Positions 25,762-35,720 of a DNA stretch of 64,000 nucleotides are shown piece by piece. The translations under genes and the position numbers were made by a program. Under the pieces are notes generated by a model. That model ran no database searches. It saw only the letters and a list, made by a program, of their open reading frames with translations, and had not been told where the DNA came from. Origin of the DNA: an uncultured Lachnospiraceae bacterium (GTDB taxonomy: Bacteria; Bacillota; Clostridia; Lachnospirales; Lachnospiraceae). The stretch's first letter is position 1. Each line of letters begins with the position of its first letter. Location: the NCBI GenBank assembly GCA_910589265.1, contig CAJUTQ010000084.1, positions 1 through 64,000 of the forward strand, written 5' to 3'.

Positions 25762-27227
25762 TAAGCAGACTCCTTTCCTTCTAATAATTGGATTCCTTTA
25801 CCTATTCTTTTTAAGGACTCTTCCTTTCCAAGAATCTCCATAATTTCCGTTGCTCCTCCTGCTGTTACCTGTTTACCAGAAACAGCCGTTCTTACTGGCC
25901 ACATTACATAGCCATTTTTACATCCTTTTTTCTCCACATAAGAAGAGAGCAACGCATACAAGGAATCATTGCTGTAATCTTCCTCTTCCTCTAAAAGAGG
26001 CTTTAACTCCCTTAACACTTCCAAGGATGTCTCTTCATTTGTCTTCATCTTTTTATGCACGTACATACTAGGGTTATAGGAGGGCAATTGTTGAAAAAAG
26101 TCAATTTGCTCCTTTATATCAGGAAGAATCTCAATGCGGGATTTTACCAAGGCAGCTATTTTTCTTGTGTCACATTTTGTCACAACAGCCTTTATATAAG
26201 GTTCTGCTATACAATAAAAATCATCCATATCCATGGCTTTTAAATATTCCCCATTCATCCATTTCAGCTTTGTATAATCAAAAACAGCCGGGGATTTACT
26301 TATGTGATGGTAATCAAATTCCTTTATAAGCTCTTCTAAAGAAAATATTTCCTTATTGTTATTTGGACTCCATCCTAAAAGAGCTACAAAGTTTACAACA
26401 GCCTCTGTTAAAAAACCTTGCTCTATTAAATCTTCATAAGAAGCATGTCCAGAACGCTTGCTTAATTTCTTATGTTCTTCGTCAGTAATTAAGGGACAGT
26501 GGACATAAATGGGCACTTCCCACCCAAATGCTTCATATAAGCGATTGTACTTTGGGGAGGAGGATAAATATTCGTTTCCCCGTACAACATGGGTAATGCC
26601 CATGAGATGATCATCTACAACATTGGCAAAATTATACGTAGGATAACCATCCGACTTTATTAAAATCATATCGTCTAATTCTGTATTATCTACTGTTATG
26701 TCCCCGTATATCTCGTCATGAAAAGTTGTTGACCCCTCCCTTGGATTGTTCTGTCTTATTACATAGGGCTTCCCTTTTTCCAAATTGTCCTTCACTTCCT
26801 CTTTGGACAAAGAAAGACAATGCTTATCGTAAAGGGCAATCTCCTTGTCTTCTCCTTCCACCTTTTCCTTTAAACTTCCAAGACGCTCCTTGTCGCAGAA
26901 GCAATAATAAGCTTCTCCTTTTTCAATAAGCTTTTTGGCATATTCTAGGTAAATTCCTTTCCTCTGGCGTTCGCTTTGCACATAAGGACCAAAACCCTTG
27001 TCCTTATTAGGACCCTCATCATGAATCAGTCCTGTTTTCTCCAATGTGCGGTATATAATGTCTACCGCTCCCTCAAGAAATCTTTCCTGGTCTGTATCCT
27101 CAATTCTAAGGAGGAAGTCTCCTCCCTCATGTTTTGCAATTAAATAAGCGTATAAGGCTGTTCTTAAATTTCCTACATGCATCCTCCCTGTTGGGCTTGG
27201 CGCAAACCTTGTTCTAACTTTACTCAC
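25758..27227 (-). CDS. gltX: glutamyl-tRNA synthetase
   Basis: The 489-residue class I synthetase has 'FAPSPTGRMHVGN' (HIGH-equivalent) at the N-terminus and 'KLSKRSG' (KMSKS-equivalent) near residue 250. 'RIEDTDQERF' is also conserved. The Lys-Leu-Ser-Lys-Arg form is normal for bacterial GluRS. The start codon is GTG 27227, with AAAGGAG 8 bases upstream. It lies 40 bases after feoB and overlaps the helicase by 4 bases. Confidence 0.96.
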   Translation of the reverse strand: MSKVRTRFAPSPTGRMHVGNLRTALYAYLIAKHEGGDFLLRIEDTDQERFLEGAVDIIYRTLEKTGLIHDEGPNKDKGFGPYVQSERQRKGIYLEYAKKLIEKGEAYYCFCDKERLGSLKEKVEGEDKEIALYDKHCLSLSKEEVKDNLEKGKPYVIRQNNPREGSTTFHDEIYGDITVDNTELDDMILIKSDGYPTYNFANVVDDHLMGITHVVRGNEYLSSSPKYNRLYEAFGWEVPIYVHCPLITDEEHKKLSKRSGHASYEDLIEQGFLTEAVVNFVALLGWSPNNNKEIFSLEELIKEFDYHHISKSPAVFDYTKLKWMNGEYLKAMDMDDFYCIAEPYIKAVVTKCDTRKIAALVKSRIEILPDIKEQIDFFQQLPSYNPSMYVHKKMKTNEETSLEVLRELKPLLEEEEDYSNDSLYALLSSYVEKKGCKNGYVMWPVRTAVSGKQVTAGGATEIMEILGKEESLKRIGKGIQLLEGKESAY

Positions 27228-27267
27228 TTTTCTTTCTCCTTTATCTCTCATTAACTATCGTATCCTT

Positions 27268-29262
27268 TTATGGGAAAATGAAACTTCCAACCTGGAAAAC
27301 AACAACGGCCGCTGTCCAGGCAAAAAAAAGCTGAAAAGCAATGGTGCCTATTGTAAATTTCCAAGATCTGCTTTCCTTCTTAATAGTAGCTATGGCTGCT
27401 ATGCAAGGGGTATACAGAAGGCAGAACAGCATAAGGGCATAAGCGTTTAAGGGACCAAATCCTGGATTTATGTCCCTGACAGCCTCTGCCAGTCTATCCA
27501 TTCCCTCAGGGGAATGGGCATTAGCTGCCCCAAACAGAACGGCAAAGCTGGAGACAACTACCTCCTTAGCCGATATTCCTGAAATGAGGGCTACAATAAT
27601 CTGCCACATGCCAAGGCCTGCTGGCGCCATGATTGGCACAAGAAGTTTACCTATCGATGCCCCAAAGCTTAAAGAAGGATCCTCTATCATTCCTGAAGGC
27701 CCAAAATTTAGCACTGCCCATATCAATATGGAAGCAAGAAAGATCGTTGTACCTGCCTTTGTCAAATAGTCTTTTAGCTTGTTCCACACATAAATCCAAA
27801 TTGTCCGAACATTAGGTCTCTTGTATTCTGGCAGTTCAATAAGAAGGGGATTTTTTGCTTCTCCCCCCTCCCATTTATGCAAAACCTGGGCAACTATGAC
27901 CGCCACTGCCATACCTATCCCATACATGGAAAACGCAGCCAAAGCATGATATTTTTCAAAAAACATGCCAGCAAATAATATATAAATGGGAAGTCTGGCA
28001 GAACAGGACATGAAGGGGACTACAAGCATTGTTTTCAACCGATCCTCCTGTCTTTCCAAAGCCCTTGTAGCCATAATAGCAGGAACTGTACACCCAAAAC
28101 CAAGAATCATAGGCAGAAAAGCTTTGCCAGATAAACCAGCTCTTCCCATAATTCCATCCATCACATAGGCAACTCTGGACATATATCCACTATCCTCTAA
28201 AATAGCAAGAGCCAGAAAGAGAATAAATATGTTAGGAAGGAAAGTTAAAATTCCTCCCACTCCTGCTATAATTCCATCAATAATAAGAGAAATAAGCCAG
28301 GGCTGCCCATGGATAGCATAAAGTCCTGCCTCAACATTGACAGAAATCCATTCCAGTCCCTGCTCAAAGATCCCTTTTAGTCCATCTCCCACTGTAAAAG
28401 TCATGAAAAATACAAAAAGCATAATAAGAAGAAAAATAGGAACTCCTAAAACAGGATGGGTGAGAAGAGCATCCACTTTATCTGTTGCCTCCTCCTTGCC
28501 TGCTTTATGGTGAAGGCATTCCTTCATCACTTCTTCAATATACCCATATTTTATTTGTATAATTTCTTTCTCATAGCTTTTGTCTCCTATCCCATTTTTC
28601 TGAGAAGGATAATTTTTTACTACTTCTTCGTCTCCCTCCAAGAGCTTGATGGCAATCCATCTTGGATTGCCATGAACCAGCAAAGTTTCTCCTATAAATT
28701 GTTCTAACTTTTTTATTTTTTCCTCTAAAACGTCTCCATAATATACAACAGTCCCCTTTGGGCCTTCCTCATAATGATGCACTACACCATGTAGTAATAC
28801 ACTTAGGCCAGTCTTCTTTGTAGCGGAAACAGGAATAACCGGAATATTGCCCAAAAGCTCTGGCAGTCTGTGGAGATCAATTTCCATTCCTCTTTCCATC
28901 ACTACATCCATCATATTTAAGGCTAGTATGACTGGCTTTCCTAACTCTAAAAGCTGTAATGTCAAGTATAAGTTTCTTTCCAAAGATGAAGCATCCACCA
29001 CATTAACAATAACATCAATGGTATCATCCATCACTGCCTGTCTTGTAACCTTTTCTTCAATCGTATAGCAAGTTAAACTATATATTCCTGGGGTATCCAC
29101 GACTGTCAGTTTCCAGTCTTCGTAAAAAGCCTCTCCCTCCTTTTTTTCCACAGTAACTCCTGGCCAGTTTGCAACTTTCAGCTTAGAGCCTGTCACTGCA
29201 TTGAACAAAGTCGTCTTTCCACAATTTGGATTTCCAACAAATGCCACCCGAATTGGTTTCAT
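27268..29262 (-). CDS. feoB: ferrous iron transporter FeoB
   Basis: Imports Fe2+ across the membrane. The N-terminal G domain has 'GNPNCGKTTLFN' (G1), 'DTPGIYSL' (G3) and 'NMMD' (G4), followed by a GDI-like helical part. The C-terminal half has about ten helices with the gate segments 'GFGCTVPAIMATRALE' and 'MSCSARLPIYILF'. At 664 residues it is full length. The start is ATG 29262. FeoA is encoded just upstream. Confidence 0.97.
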   Translation of the reverse strand: MKPIRVAFVGNPNCGKTTLFNAVTGSKLKVANWPGVTVEKKEGEAFYEDWKLTVVDTPGIYSLTCYTIEEKVTRQAVMDDTIDVIVNVVDASSLERNLYLTLQLLELGKPVILALNMMDVVMERGMEIDLHRLPELLGNIPVIPVSATKKTGLSVLLHGVVHHYEEGPKGTVVYYGDVLEEKIKKLEQFIGETLLVHGNPRWIAIKLLEGDEEVVKNYPSQKNGIGDKSYEKEIIQIKYGYIEEVMKECLHHKAGKEEATDKVDALLTHPVLGVPIFLLIMLFVFFMTFTVGDGLKGIFEQGLEWISVNVEAGLYAIHGQPWLISLIIDGIIAGVGGILTFLPNIFILFLALAILEDSGYMSRVAYVMDGIMGRAGLSGKAFLPMILGFGCTVPAIMATRALERQEDRLKTMLVVPFMSCSARLPIYILFAGMFFEKYHALAAFSMYGIGMAVAVIVAQVLHKWEGGEAKNPLLIELPEYKRPNVRTIWIYVWNKLKDYLTKAGTTIFLASILIWAVLNFGPSGMIEDPSLSFGASIGKLLVPIMAPAGLGMWQIIVALISGISAKEVVVSSFAVLFGAANAHSPEGMDRLAEAVRDINPGFGPLNAYALMLFCLLYTPCIAAIATIKKESRSWKFTIGTIAFQLFFAWTAAVVVFQVGSFIFP

Positions 29263-29363
29263 TTCCATTTCCTCTTCTCCCCATGTTTTTCTTATGTCGT
29301 CTTATGCAGGTTTAGTATAACATAAATCCCCTCTGTTTGGAAGTGAAACTCTTTGGGGAATTC

Positions 29364-29588
29364 TTACTTGCATTTATCTACTTCAATGGATTGGGCAATC
29401 TGTTTTCCAAGAGCAAGTCTTGTTCCCCTTACTTTAATAATCAATGCGCCGTTTTTTTTTCGATTCATGAGGATAATCTTTGTCCCGTCGTTTAGTCCAA
29501 GAGCTTCCAATCTTCTTGTAATGGACTGCTCAAGAATAAAACCCTTTATTTCATATTCTTCTTTTACTTTTCCTTCAAACAAAGTCAT
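29364..29588 (-). CDS. feoA: ferrous iron transport protein A
   Basis: A 74-residue cytosolic SH3-like protein that assists FeoB. 'RRLEALGLNDGTKIILMNRKKNGALIIKVRGTRLALGKQIA' holds the two family segments 'LGL..G..I' and 'RG.RLALG'. AAGGAGG precedes ATG 29588. It sits between the ABC exporter operon and feoB. Confidence 0.93.
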   Translation of the reverse strand: MTLFEGKVKEEYEIKGFILEQSITRRLEALGLNDGTKIILMNRKKNGALIIKVRGTRLALGKQIAQSIEVDKCK

Positions 29589-29602
29589 GAAAAAGTCCTC
29601 CT

Positions 29603-31711
29603 TTACTTTTTCCTTCTTCTTGCCCATACAATGATTCCTGTAATTAAAAGAGCCAGAGGAATAAAAATGGTTAAAATTCCCCCCAAAGTAAGTGCCGTAA
29701 ATGTGTTGACTATATTTTGGGATACATTGTATTGTTTCACTGGAATGGAAATAGGGCTTGTATTATCTACCATAGAAGTAATTCCATTCATTAAAAGTTC
29801 CATGTTTGCCCCGGATACGGTATCATCTACATGATCGGTAAGCATATTTTCTGTTGTAAAATGAACAATTCTCGTTGTTTTGTCACCTAGATCCTCTGTA
29901 ATAAGCACCCCAATAGGAAAGGAGCCTTCTTCATCCCCCTCTTCCTTCTCATAGGTTTCTGCCTTCCCCATATTTTCTTTGATATAAGCTTTTTCTGTCG
30001 TTGTGAGAAGGGATTCTATGGATAGGCTGCTTCTCACATCCTCCTCAATGGAAATAGCCTGGGCATAGGGCATGAAAATATACCGATTCATGATAGAATA
30101 GGTCATCTCATTGGCCAGCACATTGGGGAGCAAATAAAAAGGATTTTGGTAATAAGCCGAAGAATCTCCCTCTGCGACAATTCCCTTTTTTAGATGAACT
30201 CCATACTCCTCTAAAACACCTTCAAAGTTGGGAAGTTCCTCTTGTGTCCAGGAGGTAATGATAAGGGCATGGCCTCCTCCCTTTAAATAGTCCACTACTT
30301 TCTTTGCGTCTTCTTGTGAAAAATCTACCGTAGGTGCAAAAATAAAAATACATTGGGCATCTTCTGGTATTTTTTCATAATTTAATAGCTGCATTGTCTC
30401 CACATCAATATTTGCTTTTGCCAATCTGGATGACAGTCTTTGGGAAACTTCCGCCTCATTATGTCCTTGAATAGCATACATCTTCGGCTGTTCCTCGCTG
30501 AGCACATAGGAAATAGCGCTTGTAATTTGTCCTTCTCCATCAAAGCCTGTCGCCACGCTGCTGTACGTGCCATAATCAAACTGACTCTCAAAAAGCATAC
30601 TATAGTCAATCGCCTTGGATTTTTCCTTACATACTACAATTAAACTGTTGGAGCTTAATGTATCCAACGTATACTGAGCTGCAAAATTAGGATAGGTTTC
30701 CATATCCCGGTACTCTATTTTTATATGGGAAGATAAATCTTCATATCTTCCTAAAATCTGCTGTACAATATCATCTGCCACAGTTTCATTTTCCAACACA
30801 TAAATAGTAACATCCTCCTCTAAGCTGGATACCAGATCTTTAGTAGGCTGGGTAATAGAATACAAGTGAGTGTTTGTCACGTCAATCTGGGTCATTGTTG
30901 TAGGAAGCGTTAAGACAAAATAATTAACCCCTCCGCTTACAAGTAAAACAACAATAATAAAACCAATACTAAATACTCTCGTTTTCACTCCCCTTGCAGA
31001 GACATGGTACTTTCTCTTTTGGATGAGCTCATAAGTAAAAAATAGAAATAGAAAAACAATGGTGAGAAAATATATTATACAGGTTAAATCCAATACCCCG
31101 TCCATTAAGGTGGATAGGCGGGTGGCCAAGTCAAAAATAGAAGCTATATTGCTTAACCATGTATTTCCAGCAGCTAGAACAGAGATGATGCCTGCCAAAA
31201 GGAAGCCAAATAAAAGAATGGCAAAGGTGATCAATGCAGCAATAATCTGGTTTTCTGTTAAAGCAGATACAAATAGTCCAATAGCCAGGCAGGCAGCGCC
31301 AAATAAGAAAAAACCAAAAATAGCTGTGTAAGCCTCTGCGAAAGGAACCTCTCCAAAAGAGGCCATAATAAGAGGATAGAGGGCAATGACTCCCATGGGA
31401 ATGGCCAGTACTGTAAGCATTGACAAATACTTCCCAATAAGAATCTTTCCAGGGGAAACCGGCGAGGTGAATAAAAGCTGATCCGTTTTCATTTTCTTCT
31501 CTTCTGACATGATTCGCATTGTTAAAAGAGGGGTCACAATGAGGAAGGTCATGAGAATGCTTGATAAAGTATAAGAGATATAAGGAAGTCCGTTTATCAA
31601 ATTATAGATTGTAAAATATATCCCTGTAAAAAATAAAATAACCCCAATATATAAATATCCAATGATGGAGTGAAAATAAGATTTTAATTCTTTTTTCCAA
31701 ATAGCTATCAT
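29603..31711 (-). CDS. ABC-2 permease fused to a GldG-like auxiliary domain
   Basis: 702 residues. The N-terminal 240 residues are an ABC-2 permease with six helices ('MRIMSEEKKMKTDQLLFTSPVS' loop, GldF-like). After a seventh helix comes a large extracytoplasmic ABC_transp_aux (GldG-like) domain from about residue 270 to 660, with a last helix and 'ARRRKK' anchor at the C-terminus. The fused form is widespread in Clostridia; its substrate is not known. It overlaps the ATPase gene upstream by 4 bases and ends 15 bases before feoA. Confidence 0.88.
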   Translation of the reverse strand: MIAIWKKELKSYFHSIIGYLYIGVILFFTGIYFTIYNLINGLPYISYTLSSILMTFLIVTPLLTMRIMSEEKKMKTDQLLFTSPVSPGKILIGKYLSMLTVLAIPMGVIALYPLIMASFGEVPFAEAYTAIFGFFLFGAACLAIGLFVSALTENQIIAALITFAILLFGFLLAGIISVLAAGNTWLSNIASIFDLATRLSTLMDGVLDLTCIIYFLTIVFLFLFFTYELIQKRKYHVSARGVKTRVFSIGFIIVVLLVSGGVNYFVLTLPTTMTQIDVTNTHLYSITQPTKDLVSSLEEDVTIYVLENETVADDIVQQILGRYEDLSSHIKIEYRDMETYPNFAAQYTLDTLSSNSLIVVCKEKSKAIDYSMLFESQFDYGTYSSVATGFDGEGQITSAISYVLSEEQPKMYAIQGHNEAEVSQRLSSRLAKANIDVETMQLLNYEKIPEDAQCIFIFAPTVDFSQEDAKKVVDYLKGGGHALIITSWTQEELPNFEGVLEEYGVHLKKGIVAEGDSSAYYQNPFYLLPNVLANEMTYSIMNRYIFMPYAQAISIEEDVRSSLSIESLLTTTEKAYIKENMGKAETYEKEEGDEEGSFPIGVLITEDLGDKTTRIVHFTTENMLTDHVDDTVSGANMELLMNGITSMVDNTSPISIPVKQYNVSQNIVNTFTALTLGGILTIFIPLALLITGIIVWARRRKK

Positions 31712-32658
31712 AACTGTCCCTCCTTCTCTTCTGACGTTAATTCTAAAAATACATCTTCCAAGGACAGTTTGCTAGACTGCATTTCCAAAATAGGCATATT
31801 TTCCAAAGCCATTTTCTCAAATACTTTTTCCCTTACGTCCTCCTTCTCTTCCTTGTAGGCGGCGGTTACATTACATTGTCCTTCCTTTGCCTTCTCTACT
31901 TTAACATCTTTTAGTTCTGGCATAGAGGAAAAAATGGTCTGTACTCTCTCCTCTTTCCCTTTGATCGTCAAGGTCAAGGTAATGGCTCCTTGCATTTTTC
32001 TCCCCAGCTCTTCAGGGGTATCACTAGCTACAAGCCTTCCCTTGGAAATAATCATAATATGGTCGCAAAGGGCGCTTATTTCCGACAAAATATGGGAGCT
32101 TAAAATAATTGTATGTTTTTTCCCTAGAGAACGGATTAAATCTCTCATTTCCATCATCTGTTTTGGATCTAAGCCTACCATAGGCTCATCCAAGATGAGA
32201 ATTTGAGGAAACCCCAATATTGCTTGGGCCAGTCCGATTCTCTGTTTATATCCTTTGGACAAATTTCGGATAAGCCTTTCCTCCACATGGGCTATTCCTG
32301 TCATCTTCATTGCTTCCTCTATGGAGTCTTTTCTCTCTTTCTTTCCAATCCCTTTTAACTGGGACACAAAAATCATGTACTCTTTCACAGTCATATCCTG
32401 ATAAAGAGGGGGGATTTCTGGCAAATAACCAATCGACCTTTTTGCTTCCTTTGATTTTTTTTCCACATCAAAGCCGTTGATAGTAATCTTCCCATGGGTA
32501 GCTCCTAAATAACCGGTGAGCAGATTCATGGTTGTTGATTTTCCAGCACCATTTGGGCCAAGAAAGCCATAGATCTCTCCCTTTTTCACATGGAATGTCA
32601 AATCCTCCACAGCTATATGACTTCCATATTTTTTTGTAAGGTTTTTCACTTCAATCAA
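31708..32658 (-). CDS. ABC transporter ATPase (GldA-like)
   Basis: 316 residues. Walker A is 'GPNGAGKSTT', the signature 'LSKGYKQRIGLAQA' and Walker B 'ILILDEPMVGLDP'. It continues into the C-terminal extension typical of exporter ATPases ('LSLEDVFLELTSEE'). The start is TTG 32658, with AAGGAAGG 8 bases upstream. It forms an exporter with the fused permease that follows. Confidence 0.92.
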   Translation of the reverse strand: MIEVKNLTKKYGSHIAVEDLTFHVKKGEIYGFLGPNGAGKSTTMNLLTGYLGATHGKITINGFDVEKKSKEAKRSIGYLPEIPPLYQDMTVKEYMIFVSQLKGIGKKERKDSIEEAMKMTGIAHVEERLIRNLSKGYKQRIGLAQAILGFPQILILDEPMVGLDPKQMMEMRDLIRSLGKKHTIILSSHILSEISALCDHIMIISKGRLVASDTPEELGRKMQGAITLTLTIKGKEERVQTIFSSMPELKDVKVEKAKEGQCNVTAAYKEEKEDVREKVFEKMALENMPILEMQSSKLSLEDVFLELTSEEKEGQL

Positions 32659-32732
32659 TGGGAATCCTTCCTTTCTAAGTCTGTGTAAAGTGAATAAAAT
32701 GTTTTACATAAATTTGGGATTATCTACCTTAC

Positions 32733-32762
32733 TTTATAGAATAACTGTGTTTAAATTTACAA
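32733..32762 (-). promoter_or_regulatory. promoter of the GldA/GldFG-like operon
   Basis: TTGTAA and TATAAA with an 18-base spacer on the minus strand, about 75 bases upstream of the TTG start. Confidence 0.5.
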
Positions 32763-32846
32763 CATTATGTGAAAATTTTGTGAAAATTAGGTCTGTAACT
32801 AGGCCCAATGAATGTGAAAAAAGGGAATGCCAAAAAGGAAGATACC

Positions 32847-33419
32847 CTATAAGGCAACGTCAATATTCCATAAGCTTCTCACCTTATCTTCCCTTTCGCC
32901 TCCAGAAGAATCATAAGAGATTCCTTCTTCTACAACTTCCTCTCTTTCTCCTATGGATAATAGGGAAATTTCTTCTTTTTTTGCCTCTAAATCGTCGCTT
33001 GGAAGACTTTTATAAGAATCACACTCCATAAACTCCTTATAGGCTTCTCTTAACTGGTTTGTCAACGATATTTTTTCAAACTCATCCATTTCCTCATTGT
33101 TTAAGGCATTTCTCATAGCTCCTGATACAATATCCGCTGCCTCCTCCTTGGATTTTGCATTTTTCAGCCTCATCTCCATTGCCTTCCTCTGTTTTACAAT
33201 TTTTTGCACTTTTACATAGAGCTCTGGAGCTACCCTTGCCAGAAAGGACAATTCAGAACCTCTAAGCTTTTTCCCCATTTTAAACTTTGTAATAATCTTC
33301 CTTAATTTCTGAGACTCCTTTCTTTTATTCTGTTCTTCCTGTCTATTGGCTTTCTTAGCCCTTTTTACCCATTCAAAAACTGTCTCTTTTCCTGTTAATG
33401 GATTCCATAATTCTCCCAT
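32847..33419 (-). CDS. uncharacterised coiled-coil protein
   Basis: 190 residues that I do not recognise. It is strongly charged. An N-terminal 'MGELWNPLTGKETVFEWVKRAKK' element is followed by a Lys/Arg-rich helix ('LRKIITKFKMGKKL'), heptad-like helices and an acidic C-terminus. No signal peptide or membrane segment is present. GAGAGG lies 7 bases before ATG 33419. It is probably a cytoplasmic structural or binding protein. Confidence 0.6.
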   Translation of the reverse strand: MGELWNPLTGKETVFEWVKRAKKANRQEEQNKRKESQKLRKIITKFKMGKKLRGSELSFLARVAPELYVKVQKIVKQRKAMEMRLKNAKSKEEAADIVSGAMRNALNNEEMDEFEKISLTNQLREAYKEFMECDSYKSLPSDDLEAKKEEISLLSIGEREEVVEEGISYDSSGGEREDKVRSLWNIDVAL

Positions 33420-33637
33420 GGAACATACCTCTCTTCCCTCTTTCAATTATATTCCTGTTATTTCTTATATCGTCCATCACATATGAATAGTAAAGGCTCA
33501 TAAAATTTTCCTTTTTTTCGTTTTGAAGTCAGAAAATATGGATACCCTATTGAATAAGGCAGGAGTGTTCCTTTATAAAGATAATCTGTAAACAAAACAT
33601 TTTTGCCTTTCCCTTAAATCTTTGGAATGGAGGAACT

Positions 33638-34411
33638 ATGAATTCTATTTATATAAAAATTATGAAGATTAAACCAAATGTAGCTGCTGCCTTTGTCAAT
33701 CCTCCTGCTGATTTTCCCCTTTCCCCCTGTGCCCAAGTTCCCTTAAAAGAAGATATGTTTTATGATTATGTCTATTTTTTTATAAAAACCTTTGAACCTT
33801 TTGAACAAATGAAGGAACATATTTCTTCTGCCTCTCTTCTCCTTAAACCAGGAGGCTTGCTCTATGCTTTGTACAAAGGAGCAGATACTCTCTCCTTTAT
33901 ACGAAACAAGCTTTGGGATTTATCTGTACCTGTTGGTTTTCGTCCTGAATTTCAAGGGGTATTCAGAGAAAGCTGGACAATCATACAAATGTCCCCCCTG
34001 TCCCTATCCCGCCCCTTTCTCCATTTTTTTTTCTCCCTCCAAAAGGAAGAGCCTTCTATAAATGGAACGCTTTCCATTTATCCTCCCCACAAGCAAGATA
34101 GGATTCACGCTGTTCTCACCTTTTTGCAGAAAAATTATCCCCAGTATAGAGAATCCCTATCCCCTGCTTTTAATAAGCTCTATCCTGTTTTCTCTACAAA
34201 GGATGGAAGCCGTTATGTATCTATAGCTAGCCGTAAACATTATATTTCTCTCTACTTTACTTGTTTATATTCTGCAAAGCTTATTGCTTCCACCGACAGA
34301 CGTATACTTCGTACTTTGGGATGCGTTAAAATCCCAGACAACATCCCCTTTCCCATTTCCTCTATTGAAAAGGCTATTGTCCATTGCTTTCACTCTTCCT
34401 CCTCCACATAA
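33638..34411 (+). CDS. DUF1801-domain protein with an extra N-terminal domain
   Basis: 257 residues. Residues about 1-125 resemble small DUF3052-type domains ('LLLKPGGLLYALYKGAD'). Residues about 150-255 match DUF1801 (YdhG-like): 'VSIASRKHYISLYF' and 'TDRRILRTLGCVKIPDN'. The joined form is unusual but no frameshift is evident. GGAGG lies 6 bases before the ATG. Function is unknown; some DUF1801 proteins are described as iron chaperones, which is not enough for a call here. Confidence 0.65.
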   Translation: MNSIYIKIMKIKPNVAAAFVNPPADFPLSPCAQVPLKEDMFYDYVYFFIKTFEPFEQMKEHISSASLLLKPGGLLYALYKGADTLSFIRNKLWDLSVPVGFRPEFQGVFRESWTIIQMSPLSLSRPFLHFFFSLQKEEPSINGTLSIYPPHKQDRIHAVLTFLQKNYPQYRESLSPAFNKLYPVFSTKDGSRYVSIASRKHYISLYFTCLYSAKLIASTDRRILRTLGCVKIPDNIPFPISSIEKAIVHCFHSSSST

Positions 34412-34422
34412 AAACAGAGGCT

Positions 34423-35214
34423 CTAATGAGTCCTCTGCTCTTCCTCACTTTTCTTTAGTTCTGTCTTTCGTTTATTTCTTCTCACCATTCCTGCACCTTT
34501 GTTGTAAAACCAGAAGGAAAATACAAGGAGCTTATTTATTTTGCCTATTTTTTCTTTGACTGTTCCCTTATAAAAGCTTCCTTCTCCTTCCATAGGAATC
34601 TTTCGTTTCACACATTTGATCAAGTCAGACTCACACGTAATATTCTTTGGTATATCTGTATAGGCCAGGCCAACACATGCTTCTTTGTGGGCATCACTTC
34701 CTCCAAAACAGGCCAGGCCGTTTTCCTCTGCTAACTTTTTCGCCTCTTCATTTGCCTCCAACGGTTCACATGCATTAAATGCCTCTACAAAGTCAAATCG
34801 TTTTATGAGCTGTGGATTTTTCCGATGTCTTTTTGTCCTGGCATAACTCATAAATTTTTCCCCGCAAGGATGAGCTGGCCCTAAAATTCCCCCATAATGG
34901 TGGACGATATCAATGAGAAGGTGGACTGGCAACCCTCTCATTTCTAGTAAATACATTTTTACTGTTTCTGGCATAATAACCAAAATATGTCCAGCATCAA
35001 TTGTGTCGTACTCTATCCCTTTTAAGACAACAAAATCTTCATGCTCTTTCCCCTTCATATGTTTTTTCCAGTGACGGTATCCGTTATAAGAATTGTGATC
35101 CGTCACAAGCATCCCCTGAATTCCCTTCTCCTTTAGTAATTGAATATAATCCCCAATCGGAACTTTGCCGTCCAAGGATCCCTCCTTTGTATGGCAGTGC
35201 ATATCTATTTTCAT
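34423..35214 (-). CDS. PHP-domain metal-dependent phosphoesterase
   Basis: The 263-residue protein starts with the PHP metal motif 'DMHCHTKEGSLDG'. It continues with 'LVTDHNSYNGY', 'KGIEYDTIDAGHILV', 'GPAHPC' and 'GGSDAHK', all four metal-binding regions of the PHP superfamily. The C-terminal tail is basic and hydrophobic, 'KINKLLVFSFWFYNK'. Such stand-alone proteins hydrolyse nucleotides or nucleic acids; the substrate here is unknown. ATG 35214 is chosen; an in-frame GTG at 35226 also has a possible site. It follows smpB in the same direction. Confidence 0.83.
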   Translation of the reverse strand: MKIDMHCHTKEGSLDGKVPIGDYIQLLKEKGIQGMLVTDHNSYNGYRHWKKHMKGKEHEDFVVLKGIEYDTIDAGHILVIMPETVKMYLLEMRGLPVHLLIDIVHHYGGILGPAHPCGEKFMSYARTKRHRKNPQLIKRFDFVEAFNACEPLEANEEAKKLAEENGLACFGGSDAHKEACVGLAYTDIPKNITCESDLIKCVKRKIPMEGEGSFYKGTVKEKIGKINKLLVFSFWFYNKGAGMVRRNKRKTELKKSEEEQRTH

Positions 35215-35255
35215 TGGAATCACCATGCCTTTCCCTAGCTTTCTCCATTATAGCA

Positions 35256-35720
35256 TTATAAATTTCTTATTTTAAATTCCTTCCTTGCCTCTCTTAGCTG
35301 ATCTTTTTTGGCAATATCCTGCCGCTTGTCATAGAGCTTTTTCCCCTTTGCCAATCCAATTTCTACTTTCACAAGGCTTCCTTTCAAATATACTTGTAAA
35401 GGGACAATGGTATACCCTTTTTCAGCGCTCTTTCCTAAAAGCTTATTGATTTCTCCTCTGTGGAGCATAAGCTTTCTCACCCGTAAAGGATCCTTATTAA
35501 AAATATTTCCCTTCTCATAAGGACTTATGTGCATTCCATAAATGAACACTTCCCCGTTTTCAATACGGATAAAAGATTCCTTTATGCTGCACTTTCCCAT
35601 GCGCAAAGATTTCACTTCTGTCCCATGGAGTACAATGCCTGCCTCCTTCTTTTCCTCAATAAAATAATCAAACCTTGCTTTTTTATTATTGGCAATGAGC
35701 TTTACACTTTCCTTTGCCAT
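35256..35720 (-). CDS. smpB: SsrA-binding protein
   Basis: The 154-residue partner of tmRNA in ribosome rescue. 'FIEEKKEAGIVLHGTEVKSLRMGKCSIKESF' begins the OB fold, and the basic tail 'KGKKLYDKRQDIAKKDQ' is conserved. AGGAG precedes the ATG, which overlaps the rnr stop by one base. The ssrA gene is not in the window. Confidence 0.97.
   Translation of the reverse strand: MAKESVKLIANNKKARFDYFIEEKKEAGIVLHGTEVKSLRMGKCSIKESFIRIENGEVFIYGMHISPYEKGNIFNKDPLRVRKLMLHRGEINKLLGKSAEKGYTIVPLQVYLKGSLVKVEIGLAKGKKLYDKRQDIAKKDQLREARKEFKIRNL

Noticed and set aside
35226..35256. tmRNA gene after smpB
   Set aside because: The next gene begins within 42 bases of the smpB stop, so there is no room for ssrA here.
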